Shown piece after piece: positions 46,608 to 54,523 of a stretch of 64,000 bases of DNA. Position numbers and translations under genes: made by a program. The stretch lies in contig NZ_BMYW01000001.1 in the NCBI RefSeq assembly GCF_014652475.1, forward strand, positions 356,523-420,522, in the 5' to 3' direction. The DNA comes from Vogesella alkaliphila (lineage in GTDB: Bacteria; Pseudomonadota; Gammaproteobacteria; Burkholderiales; Chromobacteriaceae). Numbering within the stretch: position 1 is the first letter of the stretch; each line of letters opens with the position of its first letter. Below the pieces are notes generated by a model. The model made no database searches and was not told the origin of the DNA. It saw only the letters and a list, made by a program, of their open reading frames with translations.

Positions 46608-48284
46608 ATGGCAAAACTGGATTTTTTTTCGTTCGGCGACAAACGCAAATCCCATCCCCTTGATGACGTCAAGTCGGTAACCGAGTGGTACGCCAAGACC
46701 CTGCGCGAGTCTGCTGCCGGCAGTCATGACCAGATCACCACGCTGTTGTCGCAGTTCAATCAGGATATCGACAGCCCGACTGTTTCCACGCTGGAGGCCA
46801 TCATCGAGCTGGACCGGCTGGGGCACATCCCGCACCAGCAATTGTGTGCACAGTATCTGAGTTCCAAATTGCTGCCGGCCATCGAGTCGCAGCGGCGGGC
46901 GCAGATCCTGTCCTATGGCCGTCAGTTGGTGGCCGCCTTCCAGCGCTTCATGAGCTTCGATCCCGAGGGCGAGGAAGCACCGCAGATCCGCTTGCTGTTG
47001 CCGCTGGTGATCGGCAAGATGCTGTTCTACCTCACCGAGAATGCGCTCTGGCATTACTACCGCCACGCCTCGCTGGACGAGGTGATGTGGAGCAACGTCA
47101 ACCAGCTGTTCCGTTATGCCGAAGAGCAGGCCATCGATGCGGTACCGTTGCAGCTGTTTCCCGGCGAGGCAAGCACGACCATTCATGACCTGTATCTGGC
47201 ATTCCTGATGACCTCGCTGCTGAACAGCGGCAACCTGACTTCCCGCCAGATCCACCTCGCCTATCAACTGGCGCTGATGCTGTCCAACCGCATGACGCTG
47301 TCCCGCGACCTGTCCGGGGAGAGCAGTTTTATCGTCAATATCCAGCATGCGGCGCCGCCTAGCCGTGCGCACAATGTGCCGCAACTGCAGGGCATACGCG
47401 TCTGGTCCACCACGGAGCTGGTGGACCAGATCAATGCCTGGCTGGCGGTGTATGACGGCGGCAGCACGCCGCAGGCGTTGCGCGAGCGGTTCAGTCGGGG
47501 CGTTGATCCGGGCCTGCTGCGCTTCCTGGTGCGGGAGTGGGCGGTCAAGCCGTTCCGCTTCGAGCGCGCGGAGCGGGTGCCGGTGGTCAGCAAGCAGCTG
47601 GAGGTTGGCCGCACGCTGAGCGGGGTGCACCGGCTGGTACGCGAGTACGAGGAATTCCTGGCGCAGGGCGATCGTCAGGAAAGTCAGCCGGTCAGCGTCG
47701 AGGCGGTGGCCGAAATCCGCATCTACGGTTTCCTGACCGGTCGCCGTCGTGAAAAAAGCGTGGCCCAGGACGAGGTGGTCAAGATCGCCACCGGCACCGA
47801 GCTGCAGCTGTGGGATATCGAGAACCGGAGCGATAGCGGTCTGGGGGTGTCCTTGCGGGCGGCGGGCGCGGAGTGGCTGTCGCTGGGGGCGCTGCTGGCG
47901 ACGCGGGAGGCCGGGCAGCTGGCGTGGAACCTGAGCATCGTGCGCCGCATCAAGCGCGACGACCAGGAGCGCATATACCTCGGTTTGCAGCTGCTGAGCT
48001 CGCGGCCGGTGGCAGCGTACACCAAGGCGGAGAACGGCCGCAATGCCGACCCGACCCTGCCGGCCGGCATGGTGTGGAATCAGGGCGAGATCGCGCTGTT
48101 TGCCTCGGCGATGAAGGGCGGCGTGAAGTGCAACACGCTGCTGATCCCGCTGTTCAGCTACGCGCACGGCAAGAAGCTGCAGATGTTTGCCAAAAACAAG
48201 GGCTTCCTGGTGTCGCTGGGACGGGTGCTGGAAAAGGGCGCCGACTGGTGCCAGGTGGAGATCGAGCTGGTCCGGCAGCTGTAG
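46608..48284 (+). CDS. Large uncharacterised protein with PilZ-like C-terminal domain
   Basis: Cytoplasmic protein of 558 residues without signal or membrane segments. The first 330 residues look all-helical. The region around 405-470 (WDIENRSDSGLGVSL, then LGALLA and IYLGLQLLSS) follows the beta-barrel pattern of PilZ-type domains, in which an N-x-S-x-x-G-like turn contacts c-di-GMP. The RxxxR part of a classical PilZ site may be GRRREKS just before it. This suggests a c-di-GMP effector of the kind seen in other betaproteobacteria, but binding is unproven. It stands alone between two terminators. Confidence 0.72.
   Translation: MAKLDFFSFGDKRKSHPLDDVKSVTEWYAKTLRESAAGSHDQITTLLSQFNQDIDSPTVSTLEAIIELDRLGHIPHQQLCAQYLSSKLLPAIESQRRAQILSYGRQLVAAFQRFMSFDPEGEEAPQIRLLLPLVIGKMLFYLTENALWHYYRHASLDEVMWSNVNQLFRYAEEQAIDAVPLQLFPGEASTTIHDLYLAFLMTSLLNSGNLTSRQIHLAYQLALMLSNRMTLSRDLSGESSFIVNIQHAAPPSRAHNVPQLQGIRVWSTTELVDQINAWLAVYDGGSTPQALRERFSRGVDPGLLRFLVREWAVKPFRFERAERVPVVSKQLEVGRTLSGVHRLVREYEEFLAQGDRQESQPVSVEAVAEIRIYGFLTGRRREKSVAQDEVVKIATGTELQLWDIENRSDSGLGVSLRAAGAEWLSLGALLATREAGQLAWNLSIVRRIKRDDQERIYLGLQLLSSRPVAAYTKAENGRNADPTLPAGMVWNQGEIALFASAMKGGVKCNTLLIPLFSYAHGKKLQMFAKNKGFLVSLGRVLEKGADWCQVEIELVRQL
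47603..47613 (+). repeat. Uptake-like word inside the PilZ-like gene
   Basis: Exact copy, read as EVGRT. Confidence 0.6.
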
Positions 48285-48300
48285 CGGTCGCCGCCACGTA

Positions 48301-48332
48301 AAAAAAGCCACGATGCGGATCGTGGCTTTTTT
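48301..48332. terminator. Bidirectional terminator between converging genes
   Basis: AAAAAAGCCACGAT paired with ATCGTGGCTTTTTT, a four-base loop. A/T runs on both sides can end both the PilZ-like and the M14 transcripts. Confidence 0.9.
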
Positions 48333-48351
48333 CATTCTGGATCGTGCCGTT

Positions 48352-49479
48352 TCAGCGCAGGTCCTTAAGCACGCCATAGATGGCGCTCAGGCTGGCTTCG
48401 CCCAGACGCAGGCTGCGCTGACCGTTCCAACCGAAGTCGTCGTCCGGCAGGTTGTCGTTGTCCTTGAACGGCATTTCCAGGGTGTAGGCCAGGCAGTTGA
48501 ACTGGTTGCCGACCCAGGCGGTTGCCATCGCAAGGTTGGCCGCACCCGGGGCGTCCTTGTCGTAGCCGTGCTCGTCCTGGAAGTCGGGCGATGCCACGCG
48601 CAGCTGCTGCTTGAACGCGGTTTCCAGCGCCGCGATGCGCTCGTTGTAATTGGGCACGCCTTCGGTGCCGGCGACAAACACGTACGGAATCGCCTCGTCG
48701 CCGTGGATGTCGAGGAACAGGTCGACGCCGGTTTCCAGCATCTTGTTGCGGACATGAAACACTTCCGGGCTGGTTTCCGGGCTCGGGTTCAGCCACTCGC
48801 GGTTCAGGTTGGCGCCGGCGGCGTTGGTGCGCAGGTTGCCGAGAATGGCGCCGTCCGGATTCATGTTCGGCACCACGTAGAAGGTGGCCCGGTCCAGCAG
48901 CGCGCGCGAAGTCGGATCCTGGGTGTCGAGCAGGCGGGTGAGCAGGCCTTCGACAAACCATTCCGCCATCGTTTCGCCGGGGTGCTGGCGGGCGATGACC
49001 CAGATCTTGAGGTCGGACTCGACCTCGTGGCCGATGGTCAGCAGGTTGATGTCGCGCTGCTGCACCGTCGAACCGAGGTCGGACACCTGGCTCAGGCCGG
49101 AGCTTTGCGCCATGCCGATCAGGTTCAGGTGCTGCTCGTGCGAGTACGGCTCGAAGTAGGCGTAGTAGATGCTGCCGGCCAGCGGCACGTGCTCGATCAC
49201 CAGCTCGTCGCCGTCCAGGTAGGTCGGCACGCGGAACCAGTTGACGCGATCGTAGGACGCCACCGCCTGGTAGTCTTCCCAACCCTTGGGGTAGGCGGTG
49301 TCCTTGATGTTGAGGAAGCGCAGCTTGCACGGCTCGTAGGCGGCGCCCTGCAGCCGGAAGTAAAACCATTGGGCAAAATCGGAGGCATTATCTTTGCGGA
49401 TGCGAAGCTGGATGTCTTCAAAGCTATTGAGCGCGATAACCTCGATACTGCCGGCGTCGAAATTGCTGCTGATTTTCAT
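48352..49479 (-). CDS. M14-family zinc carboxypeptidase (cytosolic carboxypeptidase-like)
   Basis: Zinc metallopeptidase of 375 residues without a signal peptide. An N-terminal beta domain (about 1-125, with DFAQWFYFRLQG) precedes the M14 catalytic domain. The zinc ligands are HPGE (ARQHPGETMAEW) and the later His in LDIHGDEAIPY; the catalytic Glu is likely in YTLEMPFKDN. The N-terminal domain and motif order match bacterial members of the M14D cytosolic carboxypeptidase group. Substrate unknown. It converges with the PilZ-like gene. Confidence 0.9.
   Translation of the reverse strand: MKISSNFDAGSIEVIALNSFEDIQLRIRKDNASDFAQWFYFRLQGAAYEPCKLRFLNIKDTAYPKGWEDYQAVASYDRVNWFRVPTYLDGDELVIEHVPLAGSIYYAYFEPYSHEQHLNLIGMAQSSGLSQVSDLGSTVQQRDINLLTIGHEVESDLKIWVIARQHPGETMAEWFVEGLLTRLLDTQDPTSRALLDRATFYVVPNMNPDGAILGNLRTNAAGANLNREWLNPSPETSPEVFHVRNKMLETGVDLFLDIHGDEAIPYVFVAGTEGVPNYNERIAALETAFKQQLRVASPDFQDEHGYDKDAPGAANLAMATAWVGNQFNCLAYTLEMPFKDNDNLPDDDFGWNGQRSLRLGEASLSAIYGVLKDLR
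48534..48544 (+). repeat. Uptake-like word inside the M14 gene
   Basis: Exact copy in the extended CAAGGTTGGCCGCA, opposite to the gene, which reads it within AANLA. Confidence 0.65.
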
Positions 49480-49566
49480 GCTGCGGTATGTCCGTCTGTT
49501 ACTGTTAGCCGCTTATTGTAGCGTGTTGTGCTGCCGGCGGCACGCTTGCCGCGGCCGTGCTGCACC

Positions 49567-49600
49567 ATAAAAAAACCTGCCACGGGCTAGCGGTGGCAGG
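49567..49600 (-). terminator. Terminator after the phasin gene
   Basis: On the minus strand AACCTGCCAC pairs with GTGGCAGGTT, followed by a run of T (the AAAAAAA at 49568-49574). Confidence 0.85.
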
Positions 49601-49632
49601 TTGTGCTGGCCATTGCGTCGCAATGGCGTATA

Positions 49633-50187
49633 TCAGGCTGCGGACGAGCGCTTGGCGGCAGTTTTCACGGCGTCCACGGTGGCGCTGTTGGCGGCCTTGA
49701 CGCTGGAGTCGGCGAACTCGGCCACTTGCTGCGCGGCCTTGGTCATCGAGTTGATGGCGGCGGCACCGGCGGCGATGCCGGATTTCAGCGCGTTGACGGC
49801 GGTTTCGGAGCCGGCTGGTGCGTTCTTGCTCAGCAGGTCGATGTTGCTGATCACCGACTTGTTCAGCTCGTTGAAGTTGCTTTCCGCAATCTTGCCCAGT
49901 TCGGCCTGGGTTTCGGACACGATGTCGTACACGCTGCGCGAGTTGGCGACAGCCTGTTCCAGATTCTGGGTGGCCAGCTTGTTCAGGCGGGTCAGGGCTT
50001 CCTGTGGGGTTTTCAGGCTGCTCAGTTCGCGGGTCAGCTTGACGTTTTCTTCCAGCGACTGCTTGGACAGCTCGAAATTGAGCTTGACCAGGCGTTCGGT
50101 GCTGTCCAGGGAGATTTGTGCGGCGCGGAACAGTGCCTCGAAACCATTCAGGGACAGTTTGCTCAGTTGTTCGGTTGGATTGATCAT
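49633..50187 (-). CDS. phaP: Phasin family protein
   Basis: Granule-surface protein of polyhydroxyalkanoate stores, 184 residues. It starts MINPTEQLSKLSLNGFEALF and is almost entirely amphipathic helix, with a Phasin_2-type core (about 10-110) and an Ala/Lys-rich tail (DAVKTAAKRSSAA). The ATG at 50187 is preceded by a GAGGGTATCCC-like site. Divergent from phaR across 221 bases, the classic arrangement for repression of phasin by PhaR. Confidence 0.92.
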   Translation of the reverse strand: MINPTEQLSKLSLNGFEALFRAAQISLDSTERLVKLNFELSKQSLEENVKLTRELSSLKTPQEALTRLNKLATQNLEQAVANSRSVYDIVSETQAELGKIAESNFNELNKSVISNIDLLSKNAPAGSETAVNALKSGIAAGAAAINSMTKAAQQVAEFADSSVKAANSATVDAVKTAAKRSSAA

Positions 50188-50408
50188 TTGGGATACCCTC
50201 ACTCGCTGTTGATGTAACTCGGTTTGGTCCGGTGTGTTGTCATTGTTGTTGTACTTTTTTTGTCGCATCATACCGGCCTGTTGCGCTGCACAATGACAAC
50301 ACGATGGTAGCGTAACTTCGAAATCGGCGCCTAGAAGTTTTGCTCTACCGTGTTGCATTTATGATAATGTGGCGCCACACAACAGATAAAATAGGCTGGG
50401 AGTGTTAC
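50188..50408. promoter_or_regulatory. phaP-phaR divergent control region
   Basis: 221-base gap. It holds TTGCGCTGCACAATG (50281-50295), a TGC/GCA-rich dyad of the kind bound by PhaR repressors. The binding motif is inferred from related species and not proven here. Confidence 0.45.
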
Positions 50409-50978
50409 ATGAGTGTTGAAAAGCGGGTCATCAAGAAGTACCCCAATCGCCGTTTGTACGATACCGCCACCAGTTCCTACATCACACTGGGCGATGTGAA
50501 GCAGCTGGTGCTGGACAATGTGGATATCCAGGTTGTTGACGCCAAGAGTCACGACGACATCACGCGCGGCGTGCTGTTGCAGATCATCCTGGAAGAGGAG
50601 AGTGGCGGCTCGCCGATGTTCAGCTACGAAGTGCTGACCCAGTTCATCCGTTTCTACGGTCAGGCGATGCAGGGCATGATGGGGCCGTTCCTGGAGAAAA
50701 ACCTGCAGCTGTTCACCCAGCTGCAGTCGCGCATGCAGGAGCAGGCCAAGACCATCTACGGCGACAACCCGATGGTGAACGCCAAGATGTGGGGAGACTT
50801 CCTGAACTTCCAGGGCCCGGCGATGCAGAACATGATGACCAGCTACCTGGACCAGAGCACCAATATGTTCCTCGACATGCAGAACCGCATGCAGGAGCAG
50901 GCGCGCACCATGTTCAGCGGTTTCGGCTTCCCGGCCTACCCGCCCAGCCGCGACGACGACAAGAACCCGCCGAAGTAG
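50409..50978 (+). CDS. phaR: Polyhydroxyalkanoate synthesis repressor PhaR
   Basis: DNA-binding repressor that also binds PHA granules, 189 residues. The PhaR DNA-binding domain (about 5-65) has KRVIKKYPNRRLYDTATSSY. Two PHB-accumulation-regulatory domains follow (about 70-110 and 115-160), each with a helix rich in Met and Gln. GGGAG lies six bases before ATG 50409. It likely represses phaP next door and releases it when PHA forms. Confidence 0.93.
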   Translation: MSVEKRVIKKYPNRRLYDTATSSYITLGDVKQLVLDNVDIQVVDAKSHDDITRGVLLQIILEEESGGSPMFSYEVLTQFIRFYGQAMQGMMGPFLEKNLQLFTQLQSRMQEQAKTIYGDNPMVNAKMWGDFLNFQGPAMQNMMTSYLDQSTNMFLDMQNRMQEQARTMFSGFGFPAYPPSRDDDKNPPK

Positions 50979-51018
50979 TTTTTTTCCCGCGCGGTTTTTT
51001 CTATAATGTGCAGTTCAC

Positions 51019-51045
51019 AGCCGGACGTTGATGCAACGTCCGGCT
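51019..51045 (+). terminator. Hairpin between phaR and rimO
   Basis: AGCCGGACGTTG paired with CAACGTCCGGCT, a three-base loop. Only a weak T tail follows, so it may be a partial terminator or the 5' leader of rimO; a TATAAT box sits just upstream (51002-51007). Confidence 0.55.
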
Positions 51046-51077
51046 TTCTGTATTGAATTTCTTCAAGGTTGTGTCCC

Positions 51078-52397
51078 ATGTCGCACGTTGCACCAAAAGT
51101 AGGGTTTATCAGTCTGGGCTGTCCGAAGGCGGCCAGCGATTCCGAGCAGATCCTCACCCGCCTGCGCGCCGAAGGTTACGAGATCTCCGGTACCTATGAC
51201 GGTGCCGACCTGGTGGTGGTCAACACCTGTGGCTTCATCGACGCGGCGGTGCAGGAATCGCTGGATGCCATCGGCGAGGCGCTGACCGAAAACGGCAAGG
51301 TGATCGTCACCGGCTGTCTCGGCGCCAAGGGCGACGTGATCCGCGACAACCACCCGTCGGTGCTGGCCGTCACCGGCCCGCACGCCACCGACGAGGTGAT
51401 GGGGCACGTGCACAATCACCTGCCGAAGCCGCACGACCCGTTCGTCGACCTGGTGCCGGACATCGGCGTGCGCCTGACGCCGAAACACTACGCCTACCTG
51501 AAGATTTCCGAAGGCTGCAACCATCGCTGCACCTTCTGCATCATCCCGTCGATGCGCGGCGACCTCGACAGCCGCCCGATCCAGAACGTGCTGGCGGAAG
51601 CCGAGAACCTGGCGAAGGCCGGTGTCAAGGAGCTGCTGATCATCTCGCAGGACACCTCCGCCTACGGCGTGGACGTCAAGTACAAGCTGGGCTTCCACAA
51701 CGGCCGTCCGGTGAAGACGCGGATGACCGAGCTGTGCGAGGAACTGGGCAAGCACGGCATCTGGGTGCGCCTGCACTACGTCTACCCGTACCCGCACGTC
51801 GACGAAGTGATTCCGCTGATGCGCGACGGCAAGATCCTGCCCTACCTGGACATCCCGTTCCAGCACGCCAGCCAGAAAATCCTGAAGCTGATGAAGCGTC
51901 CGGCCAACAGCGACAACGTGCTCGGCCGCATCAAGAAGTGGCGCGAGATCTGCCCGCAGCTGGTGATCCGTTCCACCTTCATCGTCGGCTTCCCCGGCGA
52001 GACCGAAGAAGACTTCGAGGAGCTGCTGGCCTTCATCCGCGAGGCGCAGCTGGATCGCGTCGGCTGTTTCACCTACTCGCCGGTAGAGGGCGCGGCCGCC
52101 AACGAGCTGCCGGACCCGGTGCCGGACGAGGTGAAGGAGGCGCGCAAGGAGCGCTTCATGGCGGTACAGGCCGAGATCAGCGCCGCAAGGTTGGCCGCAC
52201 GCATCGGCCAGCACCTGCAGGTACTGGTCGACGAGATCGACGAGGAGGGCACCGCGGTGTGCCGCAGCTACGCCGATGCGCCGGAGATCGACGGCCTGGT
52301 GTTCGTTGAGGACGCGGCCGGCCTGGCGGTCGGTGATTTCGTCGAGGTCGAGATCGTCGATGCCAGCGAGCACGACCTGTGGGGCGAGCGCGTGTAA
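51078..52397 (+). CDS. rimO: Ribosomal protein S12 methylthiotransferase RimO
   Basis: Radical-SAM enzyme that adds a methylthio group to an Asp of ribosomal protein S12, 439 residues. The N-terminal MTTase domain carries cluster Cys residues ([22 protein letters not shown]). The radical-SAM CxxxCxxC reads GCNHRCTFC, and a TRAM domain ends the protein. ATG 51078 follows AAGG by nine bases. Features around SLGCPKA fit RimO and not MiaB. Confidence 0.95.
   Translation: MSHVAPKVGFISLGCPKAASDSEQILTRLRAEGYEISGTYDGADLVVVNTCGFIDAAVQESLDAIGEALTENGKVIVTGCLGAKGDVIRDNHPSVLAVTGPHATDEVMGHVHNHLPKPHDPFVDLVPDIGVRLTPKHYAYLKISEGCNHRCTFCIIPSMRGDLDSRPIQNVLAEAENLAKAGVKELLIISQDTSAYGVDVKYKLGFHNGRPVKTRMTELCEELGKHGIWVRLHYVYPYPHVDEVIPLMRDGKILPYLDIPFQHASQKILKLMKRPANSDNVLGRIKKWREICPQLVIRSTFIVGFPGETEEDFEELLAFIREAQLDRVGCFTYSPVEGAAANELPDPVPDEVKEARKERFMAVQAEISAARLAARIGQHLQVLVDEIDEEGTAVCRSYADAPEIDGLVFVEDAAGLAVGDFVEVEIVDASEHDLWGERV
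52189..52199 (+). repeat. Uptake-like word inside rimO
   Basis: Exact copy in the extended CAAGGTTGGCCGCA, read as RLAA. Confidence 0.65.
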
Positions 52398-52420
52398 ACG
52401 CCACCCGATGGAAGCCAACG

Positions 52421-52451
52421 CGGCGCAAGGTGCAGACCTTGCGCCGTTTTT
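52421..52451 (+). terminator. Rho-independent terminator after rimO
   Basis: CGGCGCAAGGT paired with ACCTTGCGCCG, a four-base loop and TTTTT. Confidence 0.9.
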
Positions 52452-52557
52452 CATGCCTGCTCAGTTTTTTTGAACATGGGCTGCAGATTTTTGTGCTTTT
52501 TTATCGAATGGCCGGTTTGTATAGTGTTTCCATCAACCCCTGACCAGGAGCCTCTCC

Positions 52558-53406
52558 ATGACCGAACTGCAATGGCAATCACGAACCGTCGAACAGCAAG
52601 TGGTCGGCATGCCGACTTCGGACGGTGCCGGCGTCAAGCTGACGCGCGTACTGACGCAAAACCTGCAGCGGCGGCTGGACCCGTTCCTGATGCTGGACGA
52701 GTTCCGCTCGGACAATCCGGGCGACTACATCGCCGGCTTCCCGTCGCATCCGCACCGCGGTTTCGAGACGGTGACCTACATGCTGGCCGGGCGCATGCGC
52801 CACCGTGACAGCGGCAACAACGAGGGCCTGCTCGGGCCGGGCGGCGTGCAGTGGATGACCGCCGGCCGCGGCGTGATCCACTCCGAGATGCCGGAGCAGG
52901 AGGACGGGCTGATGCACGGCTTCCAGCTGTGGATCAACCTGCCGGCGGCGCGCAAGATGATCCCGGCCGCCTATCGCGACATCCCTGCGGCGGAGATTCC
53001 GCTGCTGCAGGAGGCGGACGGCGTGGCGGTGAAGGTGATCGCCGGCCAGTACCGTGAGCAGGCGGGCGCGATCCGGCAGCCGGATACCGAGCCGCTGTAC
53101 CTCGACCTGCAACTGCCGGCGGGCGGCACGCGCGACATCGACATCGCCGCCGGCCACAACGCCTTTGTCTACGTCTACCACGGCAGCGTCAGCATCGAGG
53201 GCGTCAGCGTGCCGCAGCAACGCATGGCGATACTCGGCAACAGCGGCGACGGCGTGCGCCTGCACAGCGACGACGGTGCCAGCGTGCTGGTGCTGTCCGG
53301 ACAGCCGCTGCGGGAGCCGATCGCCCAGTACGGCCCGTTCGTGATGAACACGCGCGCCGAGCTGGAGCAGGCGTTTGCCGACTACCAGCAGGGCCGTCTG
53401 GCTTGA
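52558..53406 (+). CDS. Pirin family protein (first of a tandem pair)
   Basis: Bicupin protein of 282 residues. The N-terminal cupin has the metal-site pattern HPHRGFETVTY, then a later His in GRGVIHSEMPEQ. Pirins are iron-binding proteins, some with quercetinase activity; the substrate here is unknown. A second, distinctly different pirin follows after an inverted-repeat pair. The start at 52558 follows GGAGCC. Confidence 0.9.
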   Translation: MTELQWQSRTVEQQVVGMPTSDGAGVKLTRVLTQNLQRRLDPFLMLDEFRSDNPGDYIAGFPSHPHRGFETVTYMLAGRMRHRDSGNNEGLLGPGGVQWMTAGRGVIHSEMPEQEDGLMHGFQLWINLPAARKMIPAAYRDIPAAEIPLLQEADGVAVKVIAGQYREQAGAIRQPDTEPLYLDLQLPAGGTRDIDIAAGHNAFVYVYHGSVSIEGVSVPQQRMAILGNSGDGVRLHSDDGASVLVLSGQPLREPIAQYGPFVMNTRAELEQAFADYQQGRLA

Positions 53407-53414
53407 TGCAGCAC

Positions 53415-53445
53415 AAGGTTGGCCGCAGGCGTTGCGGCCAACCTT
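53415..53445. repeat. Inverted pair of uptake-like word between the two pirin genes
   Basis: Copies at 53417-53427 (plus) and 53433-53443 (minus) in 13-base arms with a short spacer. The right arm runs into TTTT, so on the plus strand it is a good terminator for the first pirin gene. Confidence 0.85.
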
Positions 53446-53484
53446 TTGCAACTTTTCCCATTCGATTGACGTGGAGTTTTCCCC

Positions 53485-54348
53485 ATGAGTGCCATCAGCC
53501 AGCGTATTGAACCGCGCCAGCAGGACATCGGCTTTGTCGTGCGGCGCCTGTTGCCGGTGCGCGGTATGCGCAGCGTCGGACCGTTCGTGTTTCTCGACCA
53601 CATGGGGCCGGCGTATTTCGTTGCCGCCGGCACCAGCGGCGACGTGCGCCCGCACCCGCACATCGGACTTGCCACCGTCACCTACCTCAGCCAGGGCGCG
53701 ATGATGCACCGCGACAGCCTGGGCACGGTGCAGCGCATCGAGCCGGGCGCCATCAATCTGATGGTGGCCGGACGCGGTATCGTCCATTCCGAGCGCATTC
53801 CGGCCGACATCCGTGCCGCCGGCGTGGCGGTGGAGGGCTTGCAGATGTGGCTGGCGTTGCCGCAGGCGCAGGAGCGCTGCGCGCCGGCGTTCTATCACTA
53901 TCCGGCCGCCGCGCTGCCGCAGCGCGACTTCGAGCGCGGCAGCGTGCAGCTGCTGATTGGCGCCGCCTTCGGCATGGTGTCGCCGGTGAAAACCTTTGCC
54001 CCGACGCTGTACGCCGCCTGGCAGTTGCAGGGCGGCGGCGTGCTGTCGCTGCCGCAGGACGTGGCCGAGCGCGCGCTGTACCTGATCGAGGGCGAGGTAC
54101 TGGTCGACGGTGAAGTGATCCGTGCCGGCGAACTGGTGGTATTGTCCGACAGCGCGCGCGAATTGCGCGCCAGCGCCTGCGTGCAGGGAGTGATCTTCGG
54201 CGGCGCGCCGCTGGACGGGCCGCGCTATCTGGACTGGAACTTCGTCGCCAGCGACAAGTCCCTGCTGGCGGTGGCGCGGGACGACTGGCAGGCCGGCCGC
54301 TTTGCCATGGTGCCGGGCGAGAGCGAGTTCATCCCGCTGCCGGCGTGA
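53485..54348 (+). CDS. Pirin family protein (second of a tandem pair)
   Basis: Pirin-type bicupin of 287 residues with RPHPHIGLATVTYL and GRGIVHSERIP. It resembles the first pirin in fold but the two sequences are widely different, so it is not a recent duplicate. A hairpin lies between them, so they may be separately expressed. An earlier GTG start is not supported; GGAG precedes ATG 53485. Confidence 0.9.
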   Translation: MSAISQRIEPRQQDIGFVVRRLLPVRGMRSVGPFVFLDHMGPAYFVAAGTSGDVRPHPHIGLATVTYLSQGAMMHRDSLGTVQRIEPGAINLMVAGRGIVHSERIPADIRAAGVAVEGLQMWLALPQAQERCAPAFYHYPAAALPQRDFERGSVQLLIGAAFGMVSPVKTFAPTLYAAWQLQGGGVLSLPQDVAERALYLIEGEVLVDGEVIRAGELVVLSDSARELRASACVQGVIFGGAPLDGPRYLDWNFVASDKSLLAVARDDWQAGRFAMVPGESEFIPLPA

Positions 54349-54442
54349 GCGGCGGGTGTGGTGACGGTGAGCGGCGGATCAGGCTTTTGTCATGAACTGG
54401 CGGGTTTTGCGTGAAGGAATAACCCTGCTTGTGGTAAGATTA

Positions 54443-54461
54443 TTTACTATTAATCATTATC
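54443..54461 (+). promoter_or_regulatory. Fur-like box before the GGDEF/EAL gene
   Basis: A 19-base site ending TAATCATTATC that matches the Fur consensus at 14 of 19 positions. It lies about 63 bases before the start codon, near a T/A-rich promoter region. Confidence 0.5.
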
Positions 54462-54523
54462 AAATGACGGCGTTCAGTATAAACAGCTGCTGCACCGTCT
54501 AACGAAAGTCTGGAGCTGATTGC

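Noticed and set aside
51002-51007. TATAAT as a firm rimO promoter
   Set aside because: No acceptable -35 at the right distance, so it is only mentioned as a possibility.
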